NCBI GenBank assembly: GCA_026225095.1
Contig: JAMFSC010000233.1
Location: 1-32,708 of the forward strand
DNA from: a bacterium
GTDB lineage: Bacteria; Acidobacteriota; Terriglobia; Terriglobales; Acidobacteriaceae
DNA: 32,708 nucleotides
Direction of reading: 5' to 3'
Shown here one piece after another: positions 1 through 7,360 of the stretch. Position 1 is the first letter of the stretch. Each line of letters begins with the position of its first letter. The translations under genes and the position numbers were made by a program. Under the pieces are notes generated by a model, which saw only the letters and a program-made list of their open reading frames with translations, did not search any database and was not told the DNA's origin.

Positions 1-147
1 AACTCCCATAGCTCAGAAGCCCCGGACAAAGCGGCTTCCTTCAAGTCGCTGTATCCGAACCGCCCGCTCTTGCGCGGTGTCGAAACCAGAGCCGGAAGTG
101 GGCGGTCCAGATACAGCACTAAGACTTATCGTTACTAATCGCTCCGG

Positions 148-921
148 CTATTTGAGTTTCAGCACGAAGTTAAGAACAAGGTCTTCAATATGAGCTTCCG
201 CCTGGAGCGGCGTTATAGTGGCGCTCGACGGATGTGCGGCGATGTTCCGCCTCTGAAGGCCTACATTGAGAACTTTTTGCATATCGCCAGTCACAATGCG
301 CGCAGATGCACAAATGGCAATCACCTCGAACTCTTTCAAATCGTCAGCGAAGTCTTCCATCTTTGCGATCTGCTTTTGGGCATTCTTGTGTTGGCCGGGA
401 TAGTTCAACGGCCAGCGCTGGTTAAACTCCGTCAGCTTGTTCTTTAGAACGAAATCGCAAAGATGGTGATATGCCAAATTCCAAGCCATCACCATCGCAG
501 CACGAAAAGCTTCGTGATGAAAACAGATAAGTGCTTCATCAAGAAAGGTTCGCTGTGCTAGGTCAGGTACTCGCTGTGGCAACTCGGCTAGAAGTTTTGT
601 TATCTGGACAGTGCTTTCACGCTGTCCGTAAAGCTGCTCGAAGTTGTCTTTGACGTGTTTCGGTAAATACAACCCTCTGCCATCGCGCAACATGTCCTTG
701 GGCTTCTTCTTCTCCAAGGCGGCGATATAGGGATTGACGTTGCTTGGCTTCTCAAGGCCGACTTCGTCGTAGCAATCACGAAGAGCAGCAGGGTCAAAGC
801 GGTCTTGGCCTTTTTGGGAGTGAATAAACCACGCGAAAAGCTGTAACTTCCTCCCGTGGCCCCAATGGTAGAAATTATCGATGGACTCCACTAACTGCTC
901 CAGTTCACTTGCGGCGGCCAC
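148..921 (-). CDS. HEPN-domain protein with N-terminal winged-helix-like module
   Basis: This 257-residue protein starts with GTG at 921, preceded by an AAGGAAAAGG Shine-Dalgarno stretch about 7 nt upstream. The start shares one base with the upstream gene's stop (TAGTG), which implies translational coupling. Residues about 26-98 form a winged-helix-like module (WFIHSQKG, KPSNVNPYIAALEKK, GRGLYLPK). Residues about 120-255 look like a HEPN four-helix domain: a helix with an E-A-x-x-x-F-R-A-A-M-V-M-A-W pattern is followed by R225-N-I-A-A-H230, an R-x4-H motif typical of HEPN ribonucleases. No membrane segment is visible. HEPN proteins are often toxin or antiviral RNases, but some are inactive scaffolds. 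Activity and target here are inferred, not shown. Base composition differs from the rest of the window. Confidence 0.75.
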   Translation of the reverse strand: MAAASELEQLVESIDNFYHWGHGRKLQLFAWFIHSQKGQDRFDPAALRDCYDEVGLEKPSNVNPYIAALEKKKPKDMLRDGRGLYLPKHVKDNFEQLYGQRESTVQITKLLAELPQRVPDLAQRTFLDEALICFHHEAFRAAMVMAWNLAYHHLCDFVLKNKLTEFNQRWPLNYPGQHKNAQKQIAKMEDFADDLKEFEVIAICASARIVTGDMQKVLNVGLQRRNIAAHPSSATITPLQAEAHIEDLVLNFVLKLK

Positions 922-1589
922 TATTTAGCCTTTTCCTTTCCAAGCCTGTCGAGCGCATTTACGCCGCGTTGACTTAAAACCCACTCGTTAGTCTTCTCTC
1001 CCTTGTGAAACAGCTCGCCAGATCTTTTCTGCTTGAGTTGGGCAAAGGTGTTCGGGATGTTCTCTGGCTTGGGCCAGTCCATCACGTCGAACGCAGCGAT
1101 AATATGGCCCGGTGTAATGACGTCGACGTTGCGGACATTTTTGAACCAACCGGCCGCGGCGACGAATCGCGACGGGTTACCCTCCGGCTTCTTCTGTGCC
1201 GTGTAGTCCTTCCATGAAGTCCCTGAATCCCAATCGACACCTTTTACGGCAGGAATCGCCTTTGGTGGTTTGCGTGTCCGTGTTCTTTCGGAGCTTCCGT
1301 TTTGCGACGACACGCCCGAAGCGTCTCCCTCTTCCACATCAAGGACTTCAGCATCGATAGGCTCTTCGTCGTCGGCGCCTACAGGCAGTGCGCCGTTCCC
1401 TCTTCCTTGTGGTGGCGCCTGAATTAGTTTGTAAACAGGTGAACCTGGAGAGAGCTTCTCCATGCCATGTCCCAACGCTTTAATCGCGTCTCGCAGCGTT
1501 TCGTCATTTCCTTCGAGCTGGAACATAACGACCGTCATTTTTCCTTTTCCGCTACCGCCACCCCTAGCTTCGTTGTGCCTTGGTGCCAT
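921..1589 (-). CDS. Uncharacterised protein with C-terminal winged-helix-like module, partner of the HEPN protein
   Basis: This 222-residue protein matches no family I can name. The N-terminus is Gly/Lys-rich, then a short segment (MTVVMFQLEG at 18-27, then DETLRDAIKALG) looks like a beta strand plus helix. Residues about 60-140 are acidic and then basic low-complexity linker. Residues about 141-216 form a winged-helix-like module (AAAGWFKN, KPENIPNTFAQLK, VLSQRGVNALDRL). That module aligns by eye with the N-terminal module of the downstream protein, sharing WF, KP-x-N, a mid L-x-x-K and a terminal L-x-x-L. The ATG at 1589 has AGGT 7 nt upstream. An internal ATG at 1538 follows AAAAGGAAAA and is a real alternative, because it would begin at the structured part. 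The stop TAG overlaps the next gene's GTG. Confidence 0.7.
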   Translation of the reverse strand: MAPRHNEARGGGSGKGKMTVVMFQLEGNDETLRDAIKALGHGMEKLSPGSPVYKLIQAPPQGRGNGALPVGADDEEPIDAEVLDVEEGDASGVSSQNGSSERTRTRKPPKAIPAVKGVDWDSGTSWKDYTAQKKPEGNPSRFVAAAGWFKNVRNVDVITPGHIIAAFDVMDWPKPENIPNTFAQLKQKRSGELFHKGEKTNEWVLSQRGVNALDRLGKEKAK

Positions 1590-1793
1590 TGCTTACCTGT
1601 CTTTCTCTCTAGGTGCATGATTTTACGAACGGTTATCCGATTATCGCAGCTTGCTTACCGAGAAGAAAAAATGACTTGGGAATAACTCCTGATAAAACGC
1701 CCTTCTCACCAGTCGCCCCGCTCTGTCCCCGCTCAACAGCGTACGATTTTTGACGCTCAGCGCAGTAAACCCAAGCAGGTCATCCAACGAGAA

Positions 1794-1835
1794 AAGGGCC
1801 AGCAGGAGAAATCCCACCGGCCCTTCTTTCTCCTG
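1794..1835 (-). terminator. Probable terminator of the lipoprotein gene, with two competing stems
   Basis: On the - strand, AAGGGCC and GGCCCTT (1819-1825 and 1794-1800) can pair, followed by TTTTCTC, just after the lipoprotein stop at 1847. A second perfect 9-bp pairing, CAGGAGAAA (1803-1811 on +) with TTTCTCCTG (1827-1835), overlaps the first stem and cannot form together with it. The first is a reasonable intrinsic terminator. Whether the overlap has any regulatory meaning is unknown. Confidence 0.5.
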
Positions 1836-1846
1836 AATCGACGCCG

Positions 1847-2491
1847 TTACTCCACCACCGCCCCATCCGCGCTCGTCGCCTTCGGCACCCCCGCAACGCT
1901 CGCCACAACCCACCCATTCTGGGTATTCGACAACGTAGCCGACCCCGTCCGTCCCGACACCAGGTTGGCCTGCACATTCGGAAACGCCGTCTGCGTCTCC
2001 TGCGCGGTAGCCCATCCCGGAGCATCGCTGAACGCTGCATGGTAGCTCACCTGCACCGTCGCCCCAGGCTGGTCCGAGCTCGGAGTCGCGCTATCGATCG
2101 ACGTCACCTCCGCATGTCCATAGCAGAAGTTGCCATACCCCGGCTGGTTCGGATCAGCCGTCCACGCCGACCTCCCCTTGTCCGACAGATCGTAGTTCGT
2201 CACCTGCTTCGAGAGGATGATCATCGCCTTCTTCTCCGCCGTCGTCCTCACCAGCAATCCCTGATCGACCAGCGCATCATAAGGCGACGTCTTACTCGTA
2301 TCGGAGGTATCCGCCTGTGCGGGAAACTTCTTCGGCTGCGACCACAGGCACGCCGGATGCGCCGCGTAGTAGGTATTCAGCGCGCTCTTATAGTTGATCG
2401 TGTTGTCCGCCGTCTTCTTGCATCCGGCAAACCCGGTCAGGACCAGCCCGCACAGAACACCCATCCGCACCGTCCGGCCATACCGCTTCAT
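1847..2491 (-). CDS. Putative lipoprotein of unknown function
   Basis: The start chosen is ATG at 2491. It gives a short basic n-region (MKRYGRTVR), a hydrophobic stretch (MGVLCGLVLTGF) and a lipobox-like AGC with Cys24, so the 214-residue product is probably lipid-anchored. AAGGA lies about 7 nt upstream. An ATG at 2524 has an even better AAGGAG at 7 nt, but it would add an n-region carrying several acidic residues. The mature part has no family I recognise. It contains two regions with conserved-looking Cys and aromatic residues (HPACLWSQ; GYGNFCYGH) and a C-terminal Ser/Thr/Val-rich stretch (QNGWVVASVAGV). A terminator-like hairpin follows at 1794-1835. It is called as a real gene from the signal peptide and GC-rich, G-ending codon use. 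Confidence 0.7.
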   Translation of the reverse strand: MKRYGRTVRMGVLCGLVLTGFAGCKKTADNTINYKSALNTYYAAHPACLWSQPKKFPAQADTSDTSKTSPYDALVDQGLLVRTTAEKKAMIILSKQVTNYDLSDKGRSAWTADPNQPGYGNFCYGHAEVTSIDSATPSSDQPGATVQVSYHAAFSDAPGWATAQETQTAFPNVQANLVSGRTGSATLSNTQNGWVVASVAGVPKATSADGAVVE

Positions 2492-2535
2492 TCCCACTTC
2501 CTTCGCTGCATCTTCCATCTTCATCGAATCGCTCC

Positions 2536-2561
2536 TTGACGCTGTTCCTTGACGCTGTTCC
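2536..2561. repeat. 13-bp perfect tandem duplication
   Basis: TTGACGCTGTTCC occurs twice back to back at 2536-2548 and 2549-2561, just upstream of the lipoprotein gene's likely starts. It looks like a simple local duplication. Confidence 0.8.
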
Positions 2562-2594
2562 ATGACGCATCAGATGCGCCCCGGCCTCATCGCG

Positions 2595-4214
2595 TCAGCC
2601 CCGATTCGCGGTCCCTGCGAGCGATTCATAGTGCCTCATCGAAGACCTCTGCTGGATCAGCTTCCGAATCTCTTCCACCGGCAACGCTCGACCGAACAGC
2701 CATCCCTGCCCCAGGGACCCCGCCTTCGACTGTCGAAAATACTCCGCCTGCTCCTCCGTCTCGATCCCTTCGACCACCACCAGCAGATCCAGCTGCCTCG
2801 CCATATCCAGAATCTGCGGCACCACCGACGCCGTCACCGCCCCCGTCCCGATCGTCTGCGTAAACGCCTGATCAATCTTCAGCGCATCCACCCCGAGCCG
2901 GTGAAGATACGCCAGGCTCGAGTAGCCCGTGCCGAAGTCATCGATATACACGCGGTACCCCGCCACCTTCAGTTGAGCCAAAGCCTCCGTCGCCGCGCCA
3001 TAATCCACCATCGACCGTTCCGTCAGCTCCAGCCCGATCGCCCCCGGCAGAATCCCCGCAGCCGACACACACCGCTCCAACTCCGCCAGGAACCCCGGAT
3101 CCATCAGGTCCTGCGCCGTGATGTTCACCGACATCCGCAGGTCTCCATCCACCAGCAGGTCACCCAGATCTTTGATCGCACAGCGCATCACCGACCGCGT
3201 AATCTCCGTGACGAATCCCTTCGACTCGGCCAGAGGAACGAACACGTCCGGCGCAACCGGCTCCCCATCGTCATTGCTCCACCGCGCCAACGCCTCCACC
3301 CCCGCCATCATCCCGCTGTCCAGGTCCACGATCGGCTGATACGCCAGGTCCAGTCCGCCCCTCCGGATCGCCCTTCGCAGCTGCGACTCCATCGTCCGCC
3401 GCCGCAGGGCCGCAAAAATGATCATGAATCCAAGCAGCATCCCCGTCAGCACCCCGGCCAGCGCCCAGGCCACGGATACGGGACGAATCTTCGCCAGAAA
3501 ATCCGTTCGCGCCTCATACGCGACCATGCACGCCATCGAACGTTCCGGGCACAGCGGCTGGTAGTACACCCCCTGCCGCTCCACAAAGCGACCCGCGGCA
3601 ATCTCCTCCTTGTTCAGCGGAATCACGTTCCCCGAACGTCTCACCATCAGATCGCGCGACCGGTCGTACAGAAACCCCGTCACATAGCGCGGTGGAGGCT
3701 CCTCCATTGTCTTGAAGGTCTCCGGATTCAACACCACCGAGACCCCGTCCCGCTCCAGCACAAACCCATGCGCCTCCGAAGAGATCATCAACCCGGTAGA
3801 CGTCCAGAACTGCACCCCCCGGATCGCGATATCCGGAGGTCCAATCCTCGCCGGAGAACTCACCCGCCCCACCCCCGCCGAGCAATCCACCTTGCCGTCC
3901 CGGGATCGGCCCACGTCGCGTATATGCAGCGAGTTGAAAACCAGGTTGCGCATAAATGCAATCTCCCGGTCCGAACACAGGGGAAGACCATCCTTCGCCA
4001 CCGCCTCCATCGCCGCAAAGCTCTCCGCCCCCAGCCGACCCGCATTTTCAACGGAAATCTGCGCGCTGTGCTCCAGCTCGGAACGTTCCGTCTGAAACAG
4101 CACGATCCGAGCGATCGAATACGCCAGGATCCCCCCGCAAATTCCCAGAACTGCAAGCAGCATCAAGCGCCCCGCAGACTCGCGGCTCAGCCATGCGACC
4201 GTCTTAACCCTCAT
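2595..4214 (-). CDS. Membrane-bound cyclic-di-GMP phosphodiesterase (CSS-motif sensor plus EAL domain)
   Basis: This enzyme is predicted to hydrolyse cyclic di-GMP to pGpG at the inner face of the inner membrane. From ATG 4214 (AAGGA 9 nt upstream; the longer frame from 4271 lacks a ribosome site) it has 539 residues. TM1 spans about 16-39, a periplasmic region about 40-245, TM2 about 246-269, and the EAL domain about 285-525. The EAL motif is V-E307-A-L. Other catalytic and metal motifs are visible: NIT, ELTE, DDFGTGYSS and EGIET, so activity is likely. The periplasmic part resembles CSS-motif domains, with Cys80 (LCSD) and Cys111 (DCSA) in the expected places. In characterised members these cysteines form a disulfide that restrains activity. 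Two further periplasmic cysteines lie in CPERSMAC. No GGDEF domain is present. Confidence 0.93.
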   Translation of the reverse strand: MRVKTVAWLSRESAGRLMLLAVLGICGGILAYSIARIVLFQTERSELEHSAQISVENAGRLGAESFAAMEAVAKDGLPLCSDREIAFMRNLVFNSLHIRDVGRSRDGKVDCSAGVGRVSSPARIGPPDIAIRGVQFWTSTGLMISSEAHGFVLERDGVSVVLNPETFKTMEEPPPRYVTGFLYDRSRDLMVRRSGNVIPLNKEEIAAGRFVERQGVYYQPLCPERSMACMVAYEARTDFLAKIRPVSVAWALAGVLTGMLLGFMIIFAALRRRTMESQLRRAIRRGGLDLAYQPIVDLDSGMMAGVEALARWSNDDGEPVAPDVFVPLAESKGFVTEITRSVMRCAIKDLGDLLVDGDLRMSVNITAQDLMDPGFLAELERCVSAAGILPGAIGLELTERSMVDYGAATEALAQLKVAGYRVYIDDFGTGYSSLAYLHRLGVDALKIDQAFTQTIGTGAVTASVVPQILDMARQLDLLVVVEGIETEEQAEYFRQSKAGSLGQGWLFGRALPVEEIRKLIQQRSSMRHYESLAGTANRG

Positions 4215-4661
4215 CAACAAGATTCCTTCCAACGACCAAAGTTCATGGTGAACGCTGGATCCGACCGCCATCTCAAAGCAGAGGCCGCTCGGACGTACCC
4301 TGACCAGCCCGCAACACCGGGTGCGCCGGTGTGCTTCCGCAATACAATCTCCCCCGGTCGCAGATCACAACCACCGATCCAAACCGGAGAGCCCACCGGA
4401 CAGGGGAGCCACCGGACAATCGCTCAGTGCCCTCCTATCCTAAATTGCTCGCCGTCACACAGCGGTGAGAGGTCCGGCCACCCTCACAGGCAAAGCGCGG
4501 ACTCCCACAGGAAAAGTGCCCATCGCAACCGCGCACGCCAGGGGCCAAAGTCCACCATCTGAAAAAATCACGCTCAAATCGCGAAAACCCGCTCAAATCG
4601 CGGCTCCCACCACAAAAAGTACGTGACCGCTATCCAGTTTTTCCATACATCGGCCCACGTT
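4215..4661. other. 447-bp gene-free stretch with two sets of short direct repeats
   Basis: No credible gene was found on either strand. CCACCGGACA recurs at 4393-4402 and 4409-4418, with a weaker related CCGGA at 4384-4388. CGCTCAAATCGCG recurs at 4571-4583 and 4590-4602, 19 nt apart. The region probably holds the leftward promoter of the EAL gene and the 3' end of the response-regulator operon. A possible promoter on the - strand (TTGTGA, then TTGTAT about 17-18 nt on, near 4340-4370) is weak. No clear terminator is seen. Confidence 0.5.
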
Positions 4662-5282
4662 CTACAACCACCCTTTTGTCCTCGCAATCCGGGCCGCGTC
4701 CACCCGGTTCGACGCCCCCAGCTTGGCGATCGCCTCCGAAAGGTAGTTCCGAACCGTCCCCTCCGAAAGCCGCAGCGCACCCGCAATCTCCGCCGTCGAC
4801 CGCCCCTCCCCCGCCCGTTGCAGAATCTGCCGCTCCCGTTCCGTCAGCGGATCCATCTCCGCGCTCCATGCCTCCGTGGCCAGCGCCGGGTCGATCACCC
4901 GCATCCCCCGATGCACCCGCCGCACCGCATCCGCCAGCTCCCGCGCCGGGCGATCCTTCAGCAGATACCCCCGCGCCCCCGCATCCAGCGCCCTCCGCAG
5001 ATACCCAGGCCTCGCGAACGTCGTCAGAATCACCGTCCGAACCGCCGGATGCGTCTCCCGAATCCGCGCCGCCACCTCCAGCCCCGTCATCTCCGGCATC
5101 TCGATATCCGTCACCAGCACATCGGGAACCAGCGTCAACACTGCACGCAACGCCTCCCGCCCATCCCCCGCACAGGCCACCACCTGGATATCCGCCTCCA
5201 GCTCCAGCAACGCCGCCAGCGCCCCCAGCACCATCGCCTGGTCCTCAGCCAGCACCACCCGGATCTTCCCCGTCGCCGTCAA
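4662..5282 (-). CDS. NarL/DesR-type response regulator
   Basis: This is a DNA-binding regulator, likely phosphorylated by the kinase encoded directly upstream. The start is taken as TTG at 5282, which overlaps the kinase stop as TTGA. Longer readings add a Gly-rich stretch that is unlike a receiver N-terminus. The product has 206 residues. The receiver domain at about 6-122 has acidic residues E13/D14, phosphoacceptor D59 (VTDIEMP), T87 and K109 (LLKD). A LuxR-type helix-turn-helix lies at about 143-200 (PLTERERQIL, then GTVRNYLSEAIAKLG). It is the last gene of a leftward ATPase-permease-kinase-regulator operon. It probably controls that transporter, as in Bacillus yvfRSTU- or lnr-type units; that target is inferred from gene order. 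Confidence 0.92.
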   Translation of the reverse strand: MTATGKIRVVLAEDQAMVLGALAALLELEADIQVVACAGDGREALRAVLTLVPDVLVTDIEMPEMTGLEVAARIRETHPAVRTVILTTFARPGYLRRALDAGARGYLLKDRPARELADAVRRVHRGMRVIDPALATEAWSAEMDPLTERERQILQRAGEGRSTAEIAGALRLSEGTVRNYLSEAIAKLGASNRVDAARIARTKGWL

Positions 5283-6508
5283 CCCGCCGTCACCGGCAGC
5301 CGGATCATCAACCGCGTCCCCGCCCCACTCTCCACCGTAAACACACCCCCCAGCGCATCCACCCGCTCCCGCATCCCCCTCAATCCATTGCCCTCCCGCA
5401 CAATCGCATGGGCCCCATCGTCCTCCACCCGCAGCGCATGAAACCCACCCTCTGTCGAAACCTTCACCGAACACATCGTCGCATCCGCATGTCGCACAAT
5501 GTTCGTCACCGCCTCCCGCACCGCCAACGACAAAACGGTCTCCTGCGTCACCGTCATCCCCGCCTCTCCAGCCGCCGACTCACAACGCAGCGCCACGCCC
5601 GCCGCATCGAGCGTCCTCCGCGCCAGCTCCAGCTCCGCCGCCAGACCCTGCGCCCGATACCCCCCAATCGTCTCCCGAACCTCCTTCAATGCCGTCCGCG
5701 CCGTAGCCTCCACATCGCCAATCTCCCGCACCGCCCGCACCAGATCCTGACTCGGCCCATCCTGCAACAACCGCCCCGCAAGCTCAGCCTTCAGAACGAT
5801 CAGCGACAGCGTATGCCCCAGCACATCATGCAGATCCCGTGCGATCCGCTCCCGCTCCGCCACCGCCGCCAGCTGTTCAATCTCGGCGTGCGCCATCCGA
5901 AGCTTGCAGTCCGCCCGTTTCTGCTGACCCAGAAACGTGTTCGCCGTCCCGATCACCGCCAGAAAAAGCAACGTCGATCCAATGCTGATCCAGTGCATGT
6001 GGAAGTAGAGCCCTTCCCCCACTATCAGCAGCGCCTCCACCGCCAGGCTGACAACCACCACCCGCACCGAACTCACACACAAGGGAAGAATCGCCGCCGT
6101 ATACACAAAGAACGTCGAAGATCCCGGGTTGATCGGAAACCCGATCAGCCCCAGAACCGAAAACCCCGCCATCCAGTACATGCTCACGCGCGTCGTCCGC
6201 GAACGCATGCAACCCACGTACAGCCCCAGGAAGACCGCGTACAGCAAAACGCACTTCAGCCAGAACTTCGCATCGTGCCGCAGCACCGGCTCGATGAAGA
6301 AGAAGATCGAGTACACCAGCCAGACGTAGTCGCTCTTATCCGCGACCGTATTCCAGCTCGTCCGCGTTGAAGACGGATCGGCGGCAACCACCCGAGGCGT
6401 ACCCGAACGCTCCGTCACTCGCACTTCCGCCAATCCACCCTCCTCGCTCACCGACTCGTGCGAGCAGTGTAACTCTCTCCGCCTGGCCGGCCTGGCCGTC
6501 ATCCTCAT
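5279..6508 (-). CDS. DesK-type sensor histidine kinase
   Basis: This 409-residue membrane kinase has an N-terminal cytoplasmic stretch, then about five or six membrane segments (about 62-192), a HisKA_3 dimerisation domain and a C-terminal ATPase domain. The phosphoacceptor is H227 in RIARDLHDVLGH. ATP-binding motifs are visible: N336 (REAVTNIVRHA), the G1 box VEDDG (361-365) and the G2 box GNGLRGM (373-379). The start is ATG at 6508, overlapping the permease stop as ATGA; a second ATG lies two codons on. There is no extracytoplasmic sensor domain, so the signal is probably sensed within the membrane or through the adjacent ABC permease, as proposed for related antibiotic- or lipid-sensing systems. 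The input is unknown. The stop overlaps the regulator's TTG start. Confidence 0.93.
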   Translation of the reverse strand: MRMTARPARRRELHCSHESVSEEGGLAEVRVTERSGTPRVVAADPSSTRTSWNTVADKSDYVWLVYSIFFFIEPVLRHDAKFWLKCVLLYAVFLGLYVGCMRSRTTRVSMYWMAGFSVLGLIGFPINPGSSTFFVYTAAILPLCVSSVRVVVVSLAVEALLIVGEGLYFHMHWISIGSTLLFLAVIGTANTFLGQQKRADCKLRMAHAEIEQLAAVAERERIARDLHDVLGHTLSLIVLKAELAGRLLQDGPSQDLVRAVREIGDVEATARTALKEVRETIGGYRAQGLAAELELARRTLDAAGVALRCESAAGEAGMTVTQETVLSLAVREAVTNIVRHADATMCSVKVSTEGGFHALRVEDDGAHAIVREGNGLRGMRERVDALGGVFTVESGAGTRLMIRLPVTAG

Positions 6509-7302
6509 GCATTCTGCTGTGACCGGTTGAAGATCAGCCAGCTCGCCCCCAGCGTCAGCATCGTGAAGCCACCCAGCCCGACCCAGTGGCTCAGCAGCGA
6601 AACCGACCTCTGCTGATACCCAAAGACACTCAGCATCAACTGCACCAGGTGATACGTCGGAAGCACCGGAGCCACCGCCTGCAGCCACTTCGGAAGCATA
6701 TAAATCGGCACCCAGAGCCCACTCAGGAACGACATCGGCAGATAGATCAGGTTCACAATCCCCGGAGCCGCATTCGCCGGAATCACCAGCGCCAGCAGCA
6801 GACCCATGCTCGCAAACGCGATCGCCCCCACCACCGTCAGCCCAAGCATCATCGCAAACTCACGCAGGCTCAGCGAGACACCACCCAGCGCGATCCCCAG
6901 CGTCGTCAGGATCGACACAATGATCAACCCGAACGCCACCGCTGAAGCGCACTTCGCAGCCAGGTAGGCCTGTGGTGGCATGGGGCTGGCCCGCTTCACC
7001 TCCAGCCACCCACTCGCCCGCTCCATCGCCAGCCCAACCCCAATCCCGAACAGTGCCGCCCCCACCAGACCAAACACCGCATACCCGCCCAGCATGTACT
7101 TCGCGATATGCACGTTGTCGGAGTAAGCATGCTTATTCGCCACCCCAAACAGCAGGTAGAACATCACCGGAAACCCGATTACCGAAGCCGAAAACGATCG
7201 CGTCCGCATCAACTTCACGAACTCATACTTCGTCTCCTTGACGAAGATCCTGCCCACATTGCCAACCGGAGCCAACTCCGGAACCGCAGCCACACTCGCC
7301 AT
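6505..7302 (-). CDS. ABC-2 type transporter permease
   Basis: This 265-residue integral membrane protein has about six hydrophobic segments in ABC-2 permease layout: a cytoplasmic N-terminus (VGRIFVKETKYEFVKLMR), then helices near 41-54, 70-90, 115-140, 150-175, 180-205 and 235-258. The segment PMSFLSGLWVPIYMLPKWLQ before the last helices is typical of ABC-2 exporters. It would form the channel for the ATPase encoded upstream, exporting an unknown substrate such as a drug, lipid or peptide. The ATG at 7302 follows GGGAGG with a short 4-nt spacing. It is separated from the ATPase gene by 58 bp and overlaps the kinase gene by 4 bp, so transporter and sensor are likely made together. Confidence 0.92.
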   Translation of the reverse strand: MASVAAVPELAPVGNVGRIFVKETKYEFVKLMRTRSFSASVIGFPVMFYLLFGVANKHAYSDNVHIAKYMLGGYAVFGLVGAALFGIGVGLAMERASGWLEVKRASPMPPQAYLAAKCASAVAFGLIIVSILTTLGIALGGVSLSLREFAMMLGLTVVGAIAFASMGLLLALVIPANAAPGIVNLIYLPMSFLSGLWVPIYMLPKWLQAVAPVLPTYHLVQLMLSVFGYQQRSVSLLSHWVGLGGFTMLTLGASWLIFNRSQQNA

Positions 7303-7360
7303 AAACCCTCCCTGACCTGCTCCTACTGTTGCCCTTAGGGTCGTTCCCTCAAAGCCAGCC

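Noticed and set aside
1..138. Open + strand frame from the window edge to TAA at 136-138 (about 45 codons), possibly the 3' end of a gene
   Set aside because: It has no recognisable motif and is short enough to be chance; the sequence to its left is needed to decide.
1590..1700. Possible integration site or tRNA at the composition boundary
   Set aside because: No tRNA-like cloverleaf, T-loop sequence or flanking direct repeat was found.
2562..4562. 666-codon + strand open frame opposite the EAL gene
   Set aside because: It is Pro/Arg/His-rich and antisense to a clearly conserved protein; it results from C-rich skew.
4676..6370. 564-codon + strand open frame opposite the DesK/DesR genes
   Set aside because: It is low-complexity Pro/Ser/Arg/His sequence antisense to well-supported domains.
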